A DNA stretch of 64,000 nt, from assembly GCF_022953055.1 (NCBI RefSeq), contig NZ_JALJEJ010000001.1, forward strand, positions 186,001 to 250,000, read 5' to 3'. Both the position numbers and the translations under genes were made by a program. How positions within the stretch are numbered: position 1 is the stretch's first letter; every line of letters begins with the position of its first letter. The notes beneath the pieces are model-generated. The model saw only the letters and a program-made list of their open reading frames with translations, ran no database searches and was not told where the DNA came from. Shown piece by piece: positions 27,228 through 35,577 of the stretch. The DNA comes from Mucilaginibacter straminoryzae. GTDB taxonomy: Bacteria > Bacteroidota > Bacteroidia > Sphingobacteriales > Sphingobacteriaceae.

Positions 27228-28574
27228 TTATTGCTTGTTGTCTGGCCGGTTATCTTGCTGCGGTTTATTGTTATTATTTCTGTTGCGGTTTCTGTTCCGG
27301 TTGCGGTTGTTTCGCTTTTTAGCTTCGCCGTTTCCTGCAACATTCACATCAACTACCTCTTCTTTCACTACAACCACCTCTGCTTTTACTACCTGCACTT
27401 TTACTTGTGCCTGCTCGTTTCCGCCACGTGATTGTTGCTGCTGCTGCTGAGGTTTTTTCTTTTTGTTCTTATTCTTTTTATTCTTGCGGTCGTCCAGGCG
27501 GGTTAAACTATCCTGGCCGACTACGTTCTCATAGTCGAGCACTTTAACCGGCTTAGACTCCTCTTCATGAATTTCGCCCAGGTCTTCAGGTCTTTCACCC
27601 TGCTTGTTCATCTCCTGGATTTCTTTTACACGGCTTACATGCAGCGGAATCCAGTTTTCTTCACCCGGATAGCTAAACCACATGGTTTTTTTGAAAATAT
27701 CCGTCTTTTGCAGGCGCGCATCACCTTTCTCGGTCTTCAATACATTCACATTATCCGGAATGTACTTCAGCGCGTCCATGTAGGTATCCAGCTCGTAGTT
27801 GAGGCAGCATTTCAGCTTACCGCACTGGCCGGCCAGTTTAAGCGTGTTTAAAGAAAGGTTCTGATAACGTGCCGCCGAAGTAGAAACGGTTTTAAAATCT
27901 GTTAACCAGGTAGAACAGCACAACTCGCGTCCGCATGAACCGATGCCACCTAAACGGCTCGCTTCCTGGCGCATCCCGATCTGGCGCATCTCTATCCGGA
28001 TACGGAACGCTTCAGCCATACGCTTAATCAGCTCACGGAAATCCACACGGCCTTCCGCAGTATAATAGAAAGTAGCCTTGGTTTTATCGCCCTGGTAATC
28101 TACATCGCTGATCTTCATGGATAAGCCAAGGTCCAGCGCGAGTTTCCTTGCGCGATGCATGGTTTCCCATTCCAGGTCTTTGGCTGCTTTCCACTTGTCT
28201 ACATCGGCAGAAGTAGCCTTGCGTAAAATGCGTTTGGTAACATCCTGTTCGTTCACATGACGTTTGGTCATCTGCATGCGCACCAGTTCGCCGGTGATAG
28301 ACACATGGCCGACATCGAAACCGCCTGTCGGGGTTTCAACCACCACTAATTCACCTGCTTCTAAATATATATCGTCCTGGTTCAGGTAAAAATCTTTACG
28401 CGAACCTTTGAATTTAATCTCAACAATTGGGAAAGCGCGGTAACTGCCCGGCATATCCATGTGGGCGAGCCAATCGTACACGTCCAGCTTGCTGCAGCCA
28501 TTGGTAAGGCAAGAGCCATTACTTTTGCAGCCAGCAGGTGTACACCCCCCTGTTGAGCAACTTCCACATCCCAT
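27228..28574 (-). CDS. ricT: RicT/PSP1 family regulatory iron-sulfur protein
   Basis: A 448-residue PSP1-domain protein; the Bacillus homologue (YaaT/RicT) is part of an iron-sulfur complex affecting RNA processing and development. The first 27 residues hold six cysteines (GCGSC...GCTPAGC...SC...GC), and two more pairs lie in SCGRELCC and QCGKLKCC. The C-terminal tail beyond residue about 350 is low-complexity (Lys/Asn/Gln/Arg repeats such as NRNRNRNRNN) and probably disordered, possibly RNA-binding. It sits between holB and gldH in one tight operon (6-nt and 3-nt gaps). Confidence 0.92.
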   Translation of the reverse strand: MGCGSCSTGGCTPAGCKSNGSCLTNGCSKLDVYDWLAHMDMPGSYRAFPIVEIKFKGSRKDFYLNQDDIYLEAGELVVVETPTGGFDVGHVSITGELVRMQMTKRHVNEQDVTKRILRKATSADVDKWKAAKDLEWETMHRARKLALDLGLSMKISDVDYQGDKTKATFYYTAEGRVDFRELIKRMAEAFRIRIEMRQIGMRQEASRLGGIGSCGRELCCSTWLTDFKTVSTSAARYQNLSLNTLKLAGQCGKLKCCLNYELDTYMDALKYIPDNVNVLKTEKGDARLQKTDIFKKTMWFSYPGEENWIPLHVSRVKEIQEMNKQGERPEDLGEIHEEESKPVKVLDYENVVGQDSLTRLDDRKNKKNKNKKKKPQQQQQQSRGGNEQAQVKVQVVKAEVVVVKEEVVDVNVAGNGEAKKRNNRNRNRNRNRNNNNKPQQDNRPDNKQ

Positions 28575-28580
28575 AATTAG

Positions 28581-29726
28581 TTAACTATATATCGAGTCCG
28601 CTTTGGCGCGGAACGTTTTAAAAAACAATATTTTAATAATTTGCAAAGATACATCTAAAAACAAAATTTTAGGGTTTGCATTTCGCTCTATATGATAATG
28701 CGCTTTCTCCAGCTCGTCCGTAATGGCCTCTGCCGGTAAAAGTGGTATGGCTTTGGCCATTCTTTTGGCCAGTTCCAGCTCTGCAGGTGGCAAATGCACC
28801 AGGTCTGCAGCGTCTGAATTGATCAGGCAGCACTCGCGTAAGAAGCTGATGCCGTAACGTAAAAAGTTTTTTTGGTTCTCGCGGCCCAGTTTCGCCAGCT
28901 GATCTACCAGTTTAAACAGGTCGCCCTCTTTGTTATTGGTAATGCAGGTACGCAACCATTGCACAAATAACCCGTGATGGTTATTTTCTTCCTGCTGGGT
29001 AAGCTGGATGGCCTCGGTGATGTTCCCTTCACTGAGGTAAGCAGCCTGTTCGGCCAGTGCTTTCGGCTGTCCGTGATCTACCAGGTATTCGCGGATATCA
29101 TCATACGTCATCGCCGGAATTTTTATCAGCTGCGTACGCGATAGAATGGTGTTCAGGATCTGATCCTGATTTTGAGCCACTAATAAGAATAACGTATTCG
29201 GCTGCGGCTCCTCGATAATTTTCAGTAACGCGTTACCGGTTTTATCCAGGTATTCGGGTAACCACAAGATCAGGATCTTATAGGCTGATTCAAACGGTTT
29301 AAAGCTGAGCTTCTTGATGATCTGGTGGCACTCGGCGATGTTGATGTTGGCCTGTTTATTTTCGGCATCCAGGTAGCCTCGCCAGATATCTAAACTTAAG
29401 TAAGGATTCGCTGAAAAAGCCTCGCGCCATTCTTCAATAAAAGTTAAGGCGTTATCGTCTTTATGTTTTGCAAAGAACGGGTAAGAAAAATGCAGATCGG
29501 GGTGCATCAGCTTCTGATACTTCCGGCAGGAAGCACACTCGCCGCAAGAATCCTCTGGCTGACGGTTTTCGCAGGATAAATACTGAGCATAAGCAACAGC
29601 CAGCGCTAAGGCACCCGAACCTTCCGGACCTAAAAACAATTGCGCATGACTAACCCGGTTCTCTTTAACCGAGTTAACCAACCGTTGCTTTACAGCTTGC
29701 TGCCCTACTATTTCTTTAAACTGCAT
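28581..29726 (-). CDS. holB: DNA polymerase III delta-prime subunit
   Basis: A 381-residue clamp-loader subunit of the AAA+ family. The P-loop region GPEGSGALALAVA lacks the normal Lys-Thr/Ser, consistent with the non-ATP-hydrolysing delta-prime subunit. A zinc module (CENRQPEDSCGECASC) follows, then ILWLPEYLDKTGNALLKIIEEP and the sensor region SRTQLIKIPA. It is the first gene of the holB-ricT-gldH operon. The start is ATG 29726. Beyond it lies a 131-nt divergent gap shared with ruvX. Confidence 0.93.
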   Translation of the reverse strand: MQFKEIVGQQAVKQRLVNSVKENRVSHAQLFLGPEGSGALALAVAYAQYLSCENRQPEDSCGECASCRKYQKLMHPDLHFSYPFFAKHKDDNALTFIEEWREAFSANPYLSLDIWRGYLDAENKQANINIAECHQIIKKLSFKPFESAYKILILWLPEYLDKTGNALLKIIEEPQPNTLFLLVAQNQDQILNTILSRTQLIKIPAMTYDDIREYLVDHGQPKALAEQAAYLSEGNITEAIQLTQQEENNHHGLFVQWLRTCITNNKEGDLFKLVDQLAKLGRENQKNFLRYGISFLRECCLINSDAADLVHLPPAELELAKRMAKAIPLLPAEAITDELEKAHYHIERNANPKILFLDVSLQIIKILFFKTFRAKADSIYS

Positions 29727-29752
29727 TGGTGCAAGGTAATAAATTTTTGGTC

Positions 29753-29838
29753 AGATATGAGATGAGAGAATTGAGATATGAGATGCAGGTGTCAAACAAT
29801 ATATTTGCTTTTTGAAATAGTCTCAAATTTCACTTCTC
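29753..29838. repeat. Degenerate GAGATATGAGA repeats with inverted copy
   Basis: AGATATGAGATG occurs twice (29753-29764 and 29774-29785). An 18-nt stretch at 29766-29783 pairs at 15 of 18 positions with 29821-29838, giving an imperfect stem-loop in the divergent holB/ruvX gap. Confidence 0.55.
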
Positions 29839-29857
29839 TATACTTAAAATCTGATAC

Positions 29858-30274
29858 ATGAGAGTAATGGCCTTTGATTATGGTACCAAGCGGATTGGTA
29901 TAGCGGTGACCGACCCATTGCAGATGATTGCAAACGGTTTAGATACCATCCATCCGAAAGATATTATCGAGTATCTGAAAAAGTACCTGCAGCGCGAGCA
30001 GGTGGAACGCTTTGTAGTGGGCGATCCTAAGCAGATGGATGGCACGCCTTCACAATCTGCGCCGCACGTAAAAGGTTTTGTTACTCTGTTGAAGAAAAGC
30101 TTTCCGGATATGCCAATAGAAATGCTCGACGAACGTTTTACCTCCAAGATGGCATCTGCGGCTATTTTGCAAAGCGGCGTAAATAAAACCACAAGGCAAA
30201 ATAAGGCCCTGGTCGATACCGTTTCGGCTACCATCCTGCTGCAATCATGGCTGGAGCGAAAAGCTTTTCTCTAA
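29858..30274 (+). CDS. ruvX: RuvX/YqgF family Holliday-junction-resolvase-like nuclease
   Basis: A 138-residue RNase H-fold protein. The catalytic acidic residues are Asp7 (FDYGTKRIGIAVTD), the Glu of EMLDERFTS, and Asp in LVDTVSA. YqgF proteins take part in 16S rRNA 5'-end maturation, and some resolve Holliday junctions. It is a single-gene plus-strand unit, with only 8 nt to the convergent thioredoxin-like gene, so transcription may run into it. Confidence 0.93.
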   Translation: MRVMAFDYGTKRIGIAVTDPLQMIANGLDTIHPKDIIEYLKKYLQREQVERFVVGDPKQMDGTPSQSAPHVKGFVTLLKKSFPDMPIEMLDERFTSKMASAAILQSGVNKTTRQNKALVDTVSATILLQSWLERKAFL

Positions 30275-30282
30275 AGCTAACG

Positions 30283-31503
30283 CTACTTTTCAGCTAACAG
30301 ATCTTCCGTGATTTTCTCGAACTGGCTGACGAACTCAGTATAGTAATTTCCGGTACCCGGGCCGCTGAAGCCGGTATAGATTTTCCGGACATTGCCCTTT
30401 TTATCGATGATAATGGTGGTAGGGAAGGCCAGGAAGTTATTTAACGCAGGTAAGCTTTTGGCAGGCTCGCGTTTATTATTCGTAAAGCCGGTAATCAGGA
30501 AAGGATAAGGCACGTTAAAGTGCTGTTTCTCTTTTAGTAATGATGCTTTTGATTTATTGAAATCTGTAGTACGCTCATAAGCCAACCCTAATACCTCTAC
30601 ACCGCGTTTATGAAATTTCTTATAAAAGTTAACCAGGTAGCCGGTTTCGTCCATACAGTTGGGGCACCATGATCCCATCATTTCTATAACCACTACTTTA
30701 TTTTTAAAGCGGCTGTCGCTCAATGATACTTTTTTGCCGTCGAGATCCGGGAATGAGAAATCCAGTTTGGTATAACCGGGTTTCAAAGCAGTCAGGCTAT
30801 AGGCATCAGGTAGTTTAGCATTTGGGTTTTTAACCGCCGTCCAGGTGTCTTTACCTGTAAGGCCCGAGAAAAATTGTCCGTTGGTTAAAGTTTGCCCGTC
30901 CTGAATATCGGCAGTAAATAAAAAGGCATGACCGCCGTCAAAGCAAGATAAGTACAGCTTGCTGCCATCTACTGCACCTTCCAGAAAGCGGTAATCGCCG
31001 GTGGTAGTTAAAAAGGTGCCGGTAACTTTAGTGCCTGTCTGCTTAAACTCTGCAACGGTGGTGTCGGGATGATCGGTACCAAAATAGGCAGACCAGCGGC
31101 CGTTTACGTTATAGTTAGATTGTGGCGAAGGTTTAAAACGATAGGCTACCCCGTACTGCGCCGAAAATGGTGTAGCCACATCGCGCTCGCCCAGGTGTTT
31201 TATCCAATTGCCTTTTAAACTACCGGCTTCGGCTTTCAGCCTGAATTCCGAATCGAACAACGGCATGGTGATAATCACGGAATCGCCCTTGGTTTTTACA
31301 TCATTTACCTTAAAATGCTCGCTGCCGTTGATGATAGAAACCTGCTGATGGCCTGCGGTATCTTTTACCTCGAAATTAAAAGGAATTTCTGCACCGCTTT
31401 GGGTAGCAAGTACGCCGCGCCATGTGCCGTTCTGCAACCTGGTTTGCGCAAAAGCAGTGATGGTAATAATTGAAAATATAATAGATAAAAACTTAAACTT
31501 CAT
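30283..31503 (-). CDS. TlpA-like thioredoxin family protein, periplasmic
   Basis: A 406-residue protein. It has a Sec signal (...TITAFAQ), an N-terminal beta-rich region (about 20-230) with an internal repeat-like pattern (NGTWRGVL and later NGRWSAYF), then a C-terminal thioredoxin fold with redox motif WCPNC (Cys280, Cys283) and a cis-Pro-like FPTTIIID segment. TlpA/ResA relatives reduce periplasmic disulfides. A TACCTTTG -7 box lies at 31529-31536 on the minus strand, giving a leader of about 20 nt. Confidence 0.9.
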   Translation of the reverse strand: MKFKFLSIIFSIITITAFAQTRLQNGTWRGVLATQSGAEIPFNFEVKDTAGHQQVSIINGSEHFKVNDVKTKGDSVIITMPLFDSEFRLKAEAGSLKGNWIKHLGERDVATPFSAQYGVAYRFKPSPQSNYNVNGRWSAYFGTDHPDTTVAEFKQTGTKVTGTFLTTTGDYRFLEGAVDGSKLYLSCFDGGHAFLFTADIQDGQTLTNGQFFSGLTGKDTWTAVKNPNAKLPDAYSLTALKPGYTKLDFSFPDLDGKKVSLSDSRFKNKVVVIEMMGSWCPNCMDETGYLVNFYKKFHKRGVEVLGLAYERTTDFNKSKASLLKEKQHFNVPYPFLITGFTNNKREPAKSLPALNNFLAFPTTIIIDKKGNVRKIYTGFSGPGTGNYYTEFVSQFEKITEDLLAEK

Positions 31504-31596
31504 TTCCTACTAAATTAGTCGATAATTTCAAAGGTAAGTGAATGAAGCTTAAGATCTAAAATAGTCAGCAGTATTTTACAAAAAGGTGAACAAGTT

Positions 31597-32736
31597 TTAT
31601 TTTAAAATTTCACGGGCAATCACAATGCGTTGTATCTCTGATGTCCCCTCGTAGATCTGCGTGATCTTCGCATCGCGCATTAAACGCTCTACGTGGTATT
31701 CTTTTACAAACCCGTATCCACCGTGGATCTGCACCGCTTCAACGGTAACCCTCATGGCTACTTCAGAAGCGTAAACTTTTGCCATTGCCGCGGCATGCCC
31801 GTATGGCTGCCCCTGATCTTTTAGCCATGCTGCGCGTAGGCATAATAATCTTGCTGCTTCAATCTCTGTTGCCATATCGGCCAGTTTGAATTGAATGGCT
31901 TGGTGGCTGGAAATAGGCTTGCCAAAGGTGGTACGTTCTTTTGAATATTGCAGGGCCAGTTCATAAGCGCCGGAAGCGATACCTAAAGCTTGCGATGCGA
32001 TACCGATACGGCCGCCGTCAAGGGTTTTCATGGCGAAGGTAAAGCCGAAGCCATCTTCACCGATGCGGTTTTCCTTTGGCACTTTAACATCGGTAAACAT
32101 CAGCGAATGCGTGTCTGAACCGCGTATTCCCAGTTTATTTTCTTTCGGGCCGACTTCGAAACCCGGCATTCCTTCTTCTACAATCAGCGCATTGATGCCT
32201 TTATGCTTTAGTTCGGGGTGTGTTTGCGCGATGACGATGTATGTTGAAGCTGAATTTCCGTTGGTGATCCAATTTTTGGTGCCATTTAAAAGGTAATGGT
32301 CGCCCATGTCTATGGCAGTGGTATGCTGCGAGGTAGCGTCAGAACCTGCTTCGGGTTCGGATAAACAAAACGCGCCGATTTTTTCGCCGGTGGCCAGGGG
32401 TACCAGGTATTTTTGTTTTTGTTCTTCTGTTCCGAATTTTTCCAGCCCGTAGCACACCAGCGAATTATTTACCGAAACTACTACAGAGGCAGAAGCGTCC
32501 ACTTTGGATAATTCTTCCATTGCCAGTACGTAGGAGATGGTATCCATGCCGCTGCCCCCGTACTCAGGTGAGGCCATCATTCCCAGAAAGCCCAGTTCGC
32601 CAAGTTTTTTGATTTGCTCGGCCGGAAACTTCTGATGCTCGTCGCGCTCGATTACGCCGGGTTTCAGTTCGTTCTGGGCGAAATCGCGCGCAGCCTGGCG
32701 AATCATTAATTGTTCTTCGGTAAATTCGAAATTCAT
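31597..32736 (-). CDS. Acyl-CoA dehydrogenase
   Basis: A 379-residue flavoprotein oxidising acyl-CoA to trans-2-enoyl-CoA, probably the short/branched-chain type. Family signatures are FCLSEPEAGSDA, TNGNSASTYIVIA, IQHGGYGFVKEYHVERLMRDAKI and the catalytic-Glu-containing YEGTSEIQR near the C-terminus. The open frame extends 20 residues upstream, but ATG 32736 gives the family N-terminus (MNFEFTEEQLM). The gene is monocistronic, with a perfect -7 box 22 nt upstream of its ATG. Confidence 0.95.
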   Translation of the reverse strand: MNFEFTEEQLMIRQAARDFAQNELKPGVIERDEHQKFPAEQIKKLGELGFLGMMASPEYGGSGMDTISYVLAMEELSKVDASASVVVSVNNSLVCYGLEKFGTEEQKQKYLVPLATGEKIGAFCLSEPEAGSDATSQHTTAIDMGDHYLLNGTKNWITNGNSASTYIVIAQTHPELKHKGINALIVEEGMPGFEVGPKENKLGIRGSDTHSLMFTDVKVPKENRIGEDGFGFTFAMKTLDGGRIGIASQALGIASGAYELALQYSKERTTFGKPISSHQAIQFKLADMATEIEAARLLCLRAAWLKDQGQPYGHAAAMAKVYASEVAMRVTVEAVQIHGGYGFVKEYHVERLMRDAKITQIYEGTSEIQRIVIAREILK

Positions 32737-32757
32737 AAATCGGAAATAGTTGGTGCC

Positions 32758-32765
32758 CAAATATA
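32758..32765 (-). promoter_or_regulatory. -7 promoter box of the acyl-CoA dehydrogenase gene
   Basis: TATATTTG on the minus strand is a perfect TAnnTTTG and would give a leader of about 15 nt. It lies between the dehydrogenase and the upstream hairpin, so that hairpin is not in its leader. Confidence 0.6.
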
Positions 32766-32795
32766 ATACTATGCACGCATAGTAAAAAGTGGGCA

Positions 32796-32900
32796 AAAAA
32801 AAAGAGAGCTCTTGCGAAGCTCCCTTTCCCCTAATTAATTTAAACTATTGATTAAACCCAAAACAAAGAACAAAAAACCTCAGCTTGGGCGTCTGAGAAT
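32796..32900 (-). ncRNA. Candidate small RNA (promoter plus terminator, no ORF)
   Basis: On the minus strand a perfect -7 box TATTTTTG (32906-32913) is followed by a stem CTCAG/CTGAG with a GTTTTTTG tail, an A/T-rich linker, then a hairpin GGGAGCTTCGCAAGAGCTCTC ending in nine T (32795-32803). No reasonable reading frame is present. A second -7 box TACTTTTG (32968-32975) with TTG 17 nt upstream could start a longer RNA of about 165 nt. It is not recognised as a known family. The 32737-33130 gap holds nothing else except this and the XRE leader. Confidence 0.45.
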
Positions 32901-33020
32901 TCATACAAAAATAGGTAGATGTTTGTAATGTCTTTCACAGATAAATGCAGAGTCGTTAAGGTTAATACAAAAGTAAGGCCAGAATTTTAAAGCAATACCT
33001 ACTAATAAGTAAGAATTATT

Positions 33021-33028
33021 TACATTTG
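33021..33028 (+). promoter_or_regulatory. -7 promoter box for the XRE regulator
   Basis: TACATTTG is a perfect TAnnTTTG. No clear -33 TTG was seen. The predicted start is near 33035. Confidence 0.5.
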
Positions 33029-33048
33029 TCTTGTCAATCCCTTTCCCC

Positions 33049-33085
33049 AGGAGGTAATCTAATGGTATATTGTGCCGTTAGATTA
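33049..33085 (+). promoter_or_regulatory. XRE leader with Shine-Dalgarno and 8-bp hairpin
   Basis: AGGAGGT (33049-33055) precedes an ATG at 33062 by 6 nt. TAATCTAA (33055-33062) pairs perfectly with TTAGATTA (33078-33085), enclosing that ATG. This could be a translational switch, or an operator for the encoded repressor. Confidence 0.45.
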
Positions 33086-33130
33086 AATTATTCTATTAAC
33101 TTTAATTTACCTATATCTTATTATATTACT

Positions 33131-33373
33131 ATGCTATTAACTGATTTTGAATATCTTACCAATTCTGAAGAGGCCTTTAAAAAGAAGGTTGCGCTTCAGA
33201 TAAAGCGTTTGCGCAGGCAGAACCAGGTAACGCAGGAGCGCTTCCTGAGCGAGACCAATATTAACATTGCAAGGTTAGAATCGGGCAAAATAGACATCCG
33301 TTTAGACACTTTAAGGAAGATCTGTTACTATTTCGACGTTTCTTTATCTGGTTTTTTTCAGGGCATTTACTAA
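33131..33373 (+). CDS. XRE-family helix-turn-helix regulator, small
   Basis: An 80-residue single-domain DNA-binding protein. The HTH region spans about residues 18-75 (ALQIKRLRRQNQVTQERFLSETNINIARLESGKIDIRLDTL, read in parts as a five-helix lambda-repressor-like fold). No other domain is present. The preferred start is ATG 33131. An in-frame ATG at 33062 has a far better ribosome site (AGGAGGT) and would add 23 mostly hydrophobic residues from AT-rich DNA, so the start is uncertain. The target is unknown; autoregulation through the leader palindrome is possible. Confidence 0.82.
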   Translation: MLLTDFEYLTNSEEAFKKKVALQIKRLRRQNQVTQERFLSETNINIARLESGKIDIRLDTLRKICYYFDVSLSGFFQGIY

Positions 33374-33443
33374 TTGTGTCCTTTTTTAATGTAGTAAAAT
33401 TGCTGCAAATCCTTTTTATAGTACACCATAATCCTTAATATGT

Positions 33444-35510
33444 ATGTTATTTAATACAAAACCCCTAACAAGCGCTAAAAACTGTACGGCAGTTTTAGCC
33501 GCTGCGGTAACTATCGCTTTTGTAAGTGCGTGTAGCAACCACCAAAGCGATGAGCGTTATGCAGAACATGACGTGATTGTAAAGAACATGGACACCACGG
33601 TTAAACCCGGTGATGATTTCTTTAAATATGCTAACGGCGCATGGCTGAAGAAAAACCCGATCCCTGCGGCTTACTCCAGATGGGGTATCGGCAGTGTGGT
33701 GAACGAAGAGTTGAGGGACAGGCTGAAAAAGATTAATGAAGATGCCGCTAAAGAAGGTGACGCTAAAGGAAGTAACTCACAAAAGATCGGCGATTTTTAC
33801 TTCAGCGGCATGGATACCGTGAATATCGAAAAGGAGGGATTATCTCCGCTGAAAGCAGAGTTGGATAAAATAGACCAGGTGAAGGATATCCCTTCGCTGA
33901 TTGATGAGTTTGCGCATTTAACCGTGATCGGTGTAACCACGCCTATCGGAACCGCTGTACAGCAGGATGCCAAAAACAGCGACAAGATGGTGCTATACCT
34001 GTGGCAGACCGGCATTGGCTTACCTAACCGAGACTATTATTTTAATACAGACGAGCAAAGCGTAAAAGTGCGTACTGATTATCAGCAAACGCATTTGCCA
34101 ACTGTATTGAAGCTAAGTGGTGATAACCCGGCAGCTGCGGCGAAAATTTTCGGGCTGGAGAAATTCCTGGCGGATAGTTCGCGCAAATTGGAGCAACTGC
34201 GAGATCCATATAAAAACTACAATAAAATGCCGGTGGCCGGGTTAACCAAATTAACGTCGCAGATCAACTGGGCAGACCTTTTTGAAAAGATGGACTACAA
34301 AAAGGTGGATACCGTAATTGTAGGACAGCCGGAATATTACCGCGCACTAAGCAAAGCTTTAAATACGTACAGCATTGCAGACTGGAAAGTGTACCTGCGT
34401 AAAAACCTGGTAAACGAATTCAGCGCGTATCTGAGCAAACCTTTCGATCAGGAGAATTTCCGTTTCTACGGTACCGTTCTTTCCGGCCGTAAGGAACAAT
34501 TGCCGCGCTGGAAACGTGTACTTGATACAGAGAACGGAATTATGGGCGAAGTACTGGGTCAGCTGTTTGTGAAAGAATATTTTCCTGAAAAAACAAAAGA
34601 GCGTTACGTGAAACTGGTGGACGCCATGCGCGAAAGCTTTAAAGAACATATTGAAAAGCTGGACTGGATGAGTGCCGAAACCAAAACTAAAGCGCTGGAT
34701 AAGCTAAGCAAGATCACCCCTAAAGTAGGTTACCCGGATAAATGGAAAGATTTCTCTGACCTTACAATCGTTCGCGGACCGTACGTTCAGAATATCATCA
34801 ACGGGAATATTTTCTGGCATAAGCGCGATGCAGCGAAATTAGGTAAACCGGTAGACCGTACCGAGTGGGATATGACACCGCAAACCTATAACGCCTATTA
34901 CAATCCATCTAACAATGAGATTGTACTGCCGGCTGCACAATTCATGATCCCAGGCGCGAAGGATGAAGATATTGATGACGCTGTGATTTATGGTTACGCC
35001 GCTGCATCTACCATCGGCCACGAGATGACGCACGGTTTTGACGATGAAGGCCGTCAGTTTGATGCCAAGGGTAACCTGAAAGCCTGGTGGACTAAAGAAG
35101 ATTCGGTAAAGTTTACCCAACGGGCTCAGAAACTGATCGACCAGTTCAATGGCTACACCGTTTACGGCTTGAAAGTTAACGGAAAAGCCACACAAGGCGA
35201 AAATATTGCAGATCTTGGTGGAATTGTGATCGGTCTGGACGCTTTCAAAAAAACCGAACAGTATAAAGAGGGTAAAAAAATCAACGGACTTACCCCGCTT
35301 CAGCGCTTCTTCCTGGGTTATTCACTGGGCTGGCTGGGACAGGAACGTAAGGAAACCCTAATCAACCAGGTGCTGACCAACGAACATGCGCCGGGCTTTC
35401 TACGGGTTAACGGTCCGTTCGCCGATGTACCCGACTTTTACGAGGCATTTCATATCAAAAAAGGCGATAAGCTTTACCTTGATCCGGATAAACGGGTGAA
35501 GATTTGGTAA
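33444..35510 (+). CDS. M13 family zinc metallopeptidase (PepO/neprilysin type), lipoprotein
   Basis: A 688-residue endopeptidase. A lipoprotein signal (FVSAC-SNHQ) anchors it, probably in the periplasm or outer membrane. The active site HEMTH spans 526-530 (His526, Glu527, His530), with the third zinc ligand Glu586 in ENIADLGG. VLPAAQFMIPG and the start PGDDFFKYANGAWLKKNPIP are typical of M13. It cleaves oligopeptides. The start ATG 33444 gives a proper signal; another ATG at 33440 is out of frame. Confidence 0.95.
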   Translation: MLFNTKPLTSAKNCTAVLAAAVTIAFVSACSNHQSDERYAEHDVIVKNMDTTVKPGDDFFKYANGAWLKKNPIPAAYSRWGIGSVVNEELRDRLKKINEDAAKEGDAKGSNSQKIGDFYFSGMDTVNIEKEGLSPLKAELDKIDQVKDIPSLIDEFAHLTVIGVTTPIGTAVQQDAKNSDKMVLYLWQTGIGLPNRDYYFNTDEQSVKVRTDYQQTHLPTVLKLSGDNPAAAAKIFGLEKFLADSSRKLEQLRDPYKNYNKMPVAGLTKLTSQINWADLFEKMDYKKVDTVIVGQPEYYRALSKALNTYSIADWKVYLRKNLVNEFSAYLSKPFDQENFRFYGTVLSGRKEQLPRWKRVLDTENGIMGEVLGQLFVKEYFPEKTKERYVKLVDAMRESFKEHIEKLDWMSAETKTKALDKLSKITPKVGYPDKWKDFSDLTIVRGPYVQNIINGNIFWHKRDAAKLGKPVDRTEWDMTPQTYNAYYNPSNNEIVLPAAQFMIPGAKDEDIDDAVIYGYAAASTIGHEMTHGFDDEGRQFDAKGNLKAWWTKEDSVKFTQRAQKLIDQFNGYTVYGLKVNGKATQGENIADLGGIVIGLDAFKKTEQYKEGKKINGLTPLQRFFLGYSLGWLGQERKETLINQVLTNEHAPGFLRVNGPFADVPDFYEAFHIKKGDKLYLDPDKRVKIW

Positions 35511-35517
35511 TTTGAAG

Positions 35518-35557
35518 ATGTGTTGATTTGTGAATTGAAATTTTCAAATCATCACAT
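35518..35557. repeat. Imperfect palindrome between M13 and pnuC genes
   Basis: ATGTGTTGATTTG (35518-35530) pairs with CAAATCATCACAT (35545-35557) with one mismatch. There is no T-run, so terminator function is doubtful. It fills most of the 67-nt gap. Confidence 0.5.
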
Positions 35558-35577
35558 TTCCAATTCAATTAATTAAA

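Noticed and set aside
27231..27450. Plus-strand ORFs antisense to the ricT tail
   Set aside because: They are the reverse reading of an Arg/Asn/Gln/Lys low-complexity tail.
35511..35577. TPP or NAD riboswitch before pnuC
   Set aside because: The gap is only 67 nt and shows just one imperfect hairpin with none of the conserved riboswitch sequences.
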